A DNA stretch of 64,000 nucleotides, taken from Balanoglossus misakiensis. Its lineage: Eukaryota > Hemichordata. The stretch's first letter is position 1, and each line of letters opens with the position of its first letter. This document shows, in pieces, positions 61,801 through 64,000 of the stretch. The stretch lies in assembly GCA_040954595.2 (NCBI GenBank), contig CM082589.2, positions 10,292,001 to 10,356,000 on the forward strand, given 5' to 3'. The notes beneath the pieces were generated by a model, which made no database searches, was not told the origin of the DNA, and was given only the letters and a program-made list of their open reading frames with translations. The position numbers and the translations under genes were made by a program.

Positions 61801-64000
61801 ATTTTCGACTTTGCAAAATCTCAACATTTCGTCGATTTTTGAAAAAAATCATGGGTGAAAATCATCAAAAAATGAAAAATTATCGACTTTGCAAAATCTC
61901 ACAATTTCGTCAATTTTTGAAAAAAATCATGGGTGAAAATCATCAAAAAATTACAAATTTTCGACTTTGCAAAATCTCAACATTTCGTCGATTTTTTAAA
62001 AAAATCATGGGTGAAAATCATCAAAAAATGACAAATTTTCGACTTTGCAAAATCTCAAAATTTCGTCAATTTTTGAAAAAAATCATGGGTGAAAATCATC
62101 AAAAAATGACAAATTTTCGACTTTGCAAAATCTCAAAATTTCGTCAATTTTTGAAAAAAATCATGGGTGAAAATCATCAAAAAATGACAAATTATCGACT
62201 TTGCAAAATCACAAAATTTCGTCGATTTTGAAAAAAACCATTGGGGGAAAATCATCAAAAAATGACAAATTATCGACTTTGCAAAATCTCAAAATTTCGT
62301 CCATTTTAAAAAAAAAACATGGGGGAAAATCATCAAAAAATGACAAATTTTCGACTTTGCAAAATCTCAACATTTCATCGATTTTTGAAAAAAATCATGG
62401 GTGAAAATCATCAAAAAATGACAAATTTTCGTCTATGCAAAATCTCAAAATTTCGTCGGTTTTTGAAAAATAATATGGTTGAAAATCATCAAAAAATGAC
62501 AAAATTATCGACTTTGCAAAATCTCACAATTTCGTCGATTTTTGAAAAAAAATCATGGGTGAAAATCATCAAAAAATTACAAATTTTCGACTTTGCAAAA
62601 TCTCAACATTTCGTCGATTTTTGAAAAAAATCATGGGTGAAAATCATCAAAAAATGACAAATTTTCGACTTTGCAAAATCTCAAAATTTCGTCCATTTTA
62701 AAAAAAAAACATGGGGGAAAATCATCAAAAAATGAGAAAATTTTCGACTTTGCAAAATCTCAAAATTTCGTCTATTTTGAAAAAAAACATTGGGGGAAAA
62801 TCATCAAAAAATGACAAATTATCGACTTTGCAAAATCTCACAATTTCGTCGATTTTTGAAAAAAATCATGGGTGAAAATCATCAAAAAATTACAAATTTT
62901 CGACTTTGCAAAATCTCAACATTTCGTCGATTTTTGAAAAAAATCATGGGTGAAAATCATCAAAAAATTACAAATTTTCGACTTTGCAAAATCTCAACAT
63001 TTCGTCGATTTTTGAAAAAAATCATGGGTGAAAATCATCAAAAAATGACAAATTTTCGACTTTGCAAAATCTCAAAATTTCGTCAATTTTTGAAAAAATC
63101 ATGGGTGAAAATCATCAAAAAATGACAAATTTTCGTCTATGCAAAATCTCAAAATTTCGTCGGTTTTTGAAAAATAATATGGTTGAAAATCATCAAAAAA
63201 TGACAAAATTATCGACTTTGCAAAATCTCAACATTTCGTCGATTTTTGAAAAAAATCATGGGTGAAAATCATCAAAAAATGACAAATTTTCGACTTTGCA
63301 AAATCTCAAAATTTCGTCGATTTTGAAAAAAATCATAGGTTCGTCGATTTAAAAAAAAAAAACATGGGTGAAAATCATCAAAAAATGACAAATTTTCGAC
63401 TTTGCAAAATCTCACAATTTCGTCGATTTTTGAAAAAAATCATGGGAGAAAATCATCAAAAAATGACAAATTTTCGACTTTGCAAAATCTCAACATTTCG
63501 TCGATTTTTGAAAAAAATCATGGGTGAAAATCATCAAAAAATGACAAATTTTCGACTTTGCAAAATCTCAACATTTCGTCGATTTTTGAAAAAAATCATG
63601 GGTGAAAATCATCAAAAAATGACAAATTTTCGACTTTGCAAAATCTCAAAATTTCGTCGATTTTGAAAAAAATCATAGGTTCGTCGTTTTTTTTAAAAAA
63701 AAACATGGGTGAAAATCATCAAAAAATGACAAATTTTTGACTTTGCAAAATCTCACAATTTCGTCGATTTTTGAAAAAAATCATGGGTGAAAATCATCAA
63801 AAAATGACAAATTTTCGACTTTGCAAAATCTCAAAATTTCGTCCATTTTAAAAAAAAAACATGGGGGAAAATCATCAAAAAATGACAAATTTTCGACTTT
63901 GCAAAATCTCAAAATTTCGTCGATTTTGAAAAAAACCATTGGGGGAAAATCATCAAAAAATGACAAATTTTCGACTTTGCAAAATCTCAAAATTTCGTCA
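61773..64000 (+). repeat. Satellite, right end of window
   Basis: Forward monomers continuing HOR I and HOR F variants, with modules at 62,400-62,800 and 63,120-63,240 sharing CGGTTTTTG, AATAATATGGTTG and AAAATTATCGAC. It contains the longest all-satellite open frame (61,773-62,231, 152 codons). That frame ends because a GATTTTG with four T replaces GATTTTTG and puts a TGA in frame, so it reflects tract length rather than coding. The array runs off the right edge. Confidence 0.9.

Noticed and set aside
61773-62231. 152-codon open frame, longest within pure satellite
   Set aside because: It is six monomer translations in a row; every difference is one seen in neighbouring monomers, and it ends by loss of one T in a tract. 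Similar frames lie on both strands all over the array.
520-64000. CRISPR array (short direct repeats at regular spacing)
   Set aside because: Repeats are contiguous with no unique spacers, the period is 78 bp with nested higher-order units, and there are no cas genes. This is eukaryotic satellite DNA.
520-64000. CENP-B box within the monomer (TTTCGTCGATTTTTGA)
   Set aside because: It shares only TTCG and lacks the GGAA and CGGGA core of the known CENP-B box, so a centromere claim cannot rest on it.

Overview
The window is essentially one continuous block of AT-rich tandem satellite DNA, about 62.5 of 64 kb. I recognise no protein-coding, rRNA or tRNA gene. The basic monomer is about 78 bp and roughly 27% GC. 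It runs ATGGGTG-AAAATCATC-A6-TGACAAATTTTCGACTTTGC-AAAATCTC-AAAATTTCGTCGATTTTTG-A(6-11)-TC. Because 78 is a multiple of 3 and the common monomer has no in-frame stop in some frames on both strands, the array throws up dozens of repetitive open frames with a 26-residue period (MGENHQKMTNFRLCKISKF...). They open and close with the length of the A and T tracts and are best read as satellite artefacts.

The only non-satellite DNA is an interspersed element at about 43,219-44,724 (1.5 kb). It carries four tandem copies of a ~238-bp unit, a unique AT-rich stretch, a CATA/CATC microsatellite and a terminal imperfect hairpin. It is flanked by a possible 6-bp AAAAAT target duplication. Each 238-bp unit holds a cluster of AGGTCA half-sites spaced as DR1 plus DR4, the arrangement bound by nuclear receptors of animals.

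Layout: 1-509 is satellite in reverse orientation. It meets the forward array head-to-head at a palindromic junction (483-547), the only orientation switch I see. 520-4,110 is a heterogeneous, indel-rich zone with four poly-G expansions (11-18 G). From ~4.1 kb onward the array is increasingly homogeneous and built of nested higher-order repeats (HORs), with periods of about 1.66, 2.5, 1.56, 0.945/1.97, 4-5, 0.95, 1.1 and 1.25-1.75 kb. Several blocks recur tens of kb apart in the same order (13.5-27.4 kb corresponds to 47.2-57.3 kb; 8.8-10.9 kb to 36.6-38.7 kb; 38.3-40.8 kb to 44.9-47.4 kb), which implies very large segmental amplification inside the satellite.

Organism: satellite HOR architecture, an interspersed repeat with a microsatellite tail and nuclear-receptor-type half-sites point to a metazoan genome, and a pericentromeric, centromeric or other heterochromatic block from a long-read assembly. 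The flavour of the interspersed element (TAATTAATGAG, CATACATACATCC) reminds me of marine invertebrate genomes, but I cannot name a taxon. HOR boundaries below were found by eye from diagnostic variant monomers and are good to roughly one monomer (about 80 bp) unless stated otherwise.
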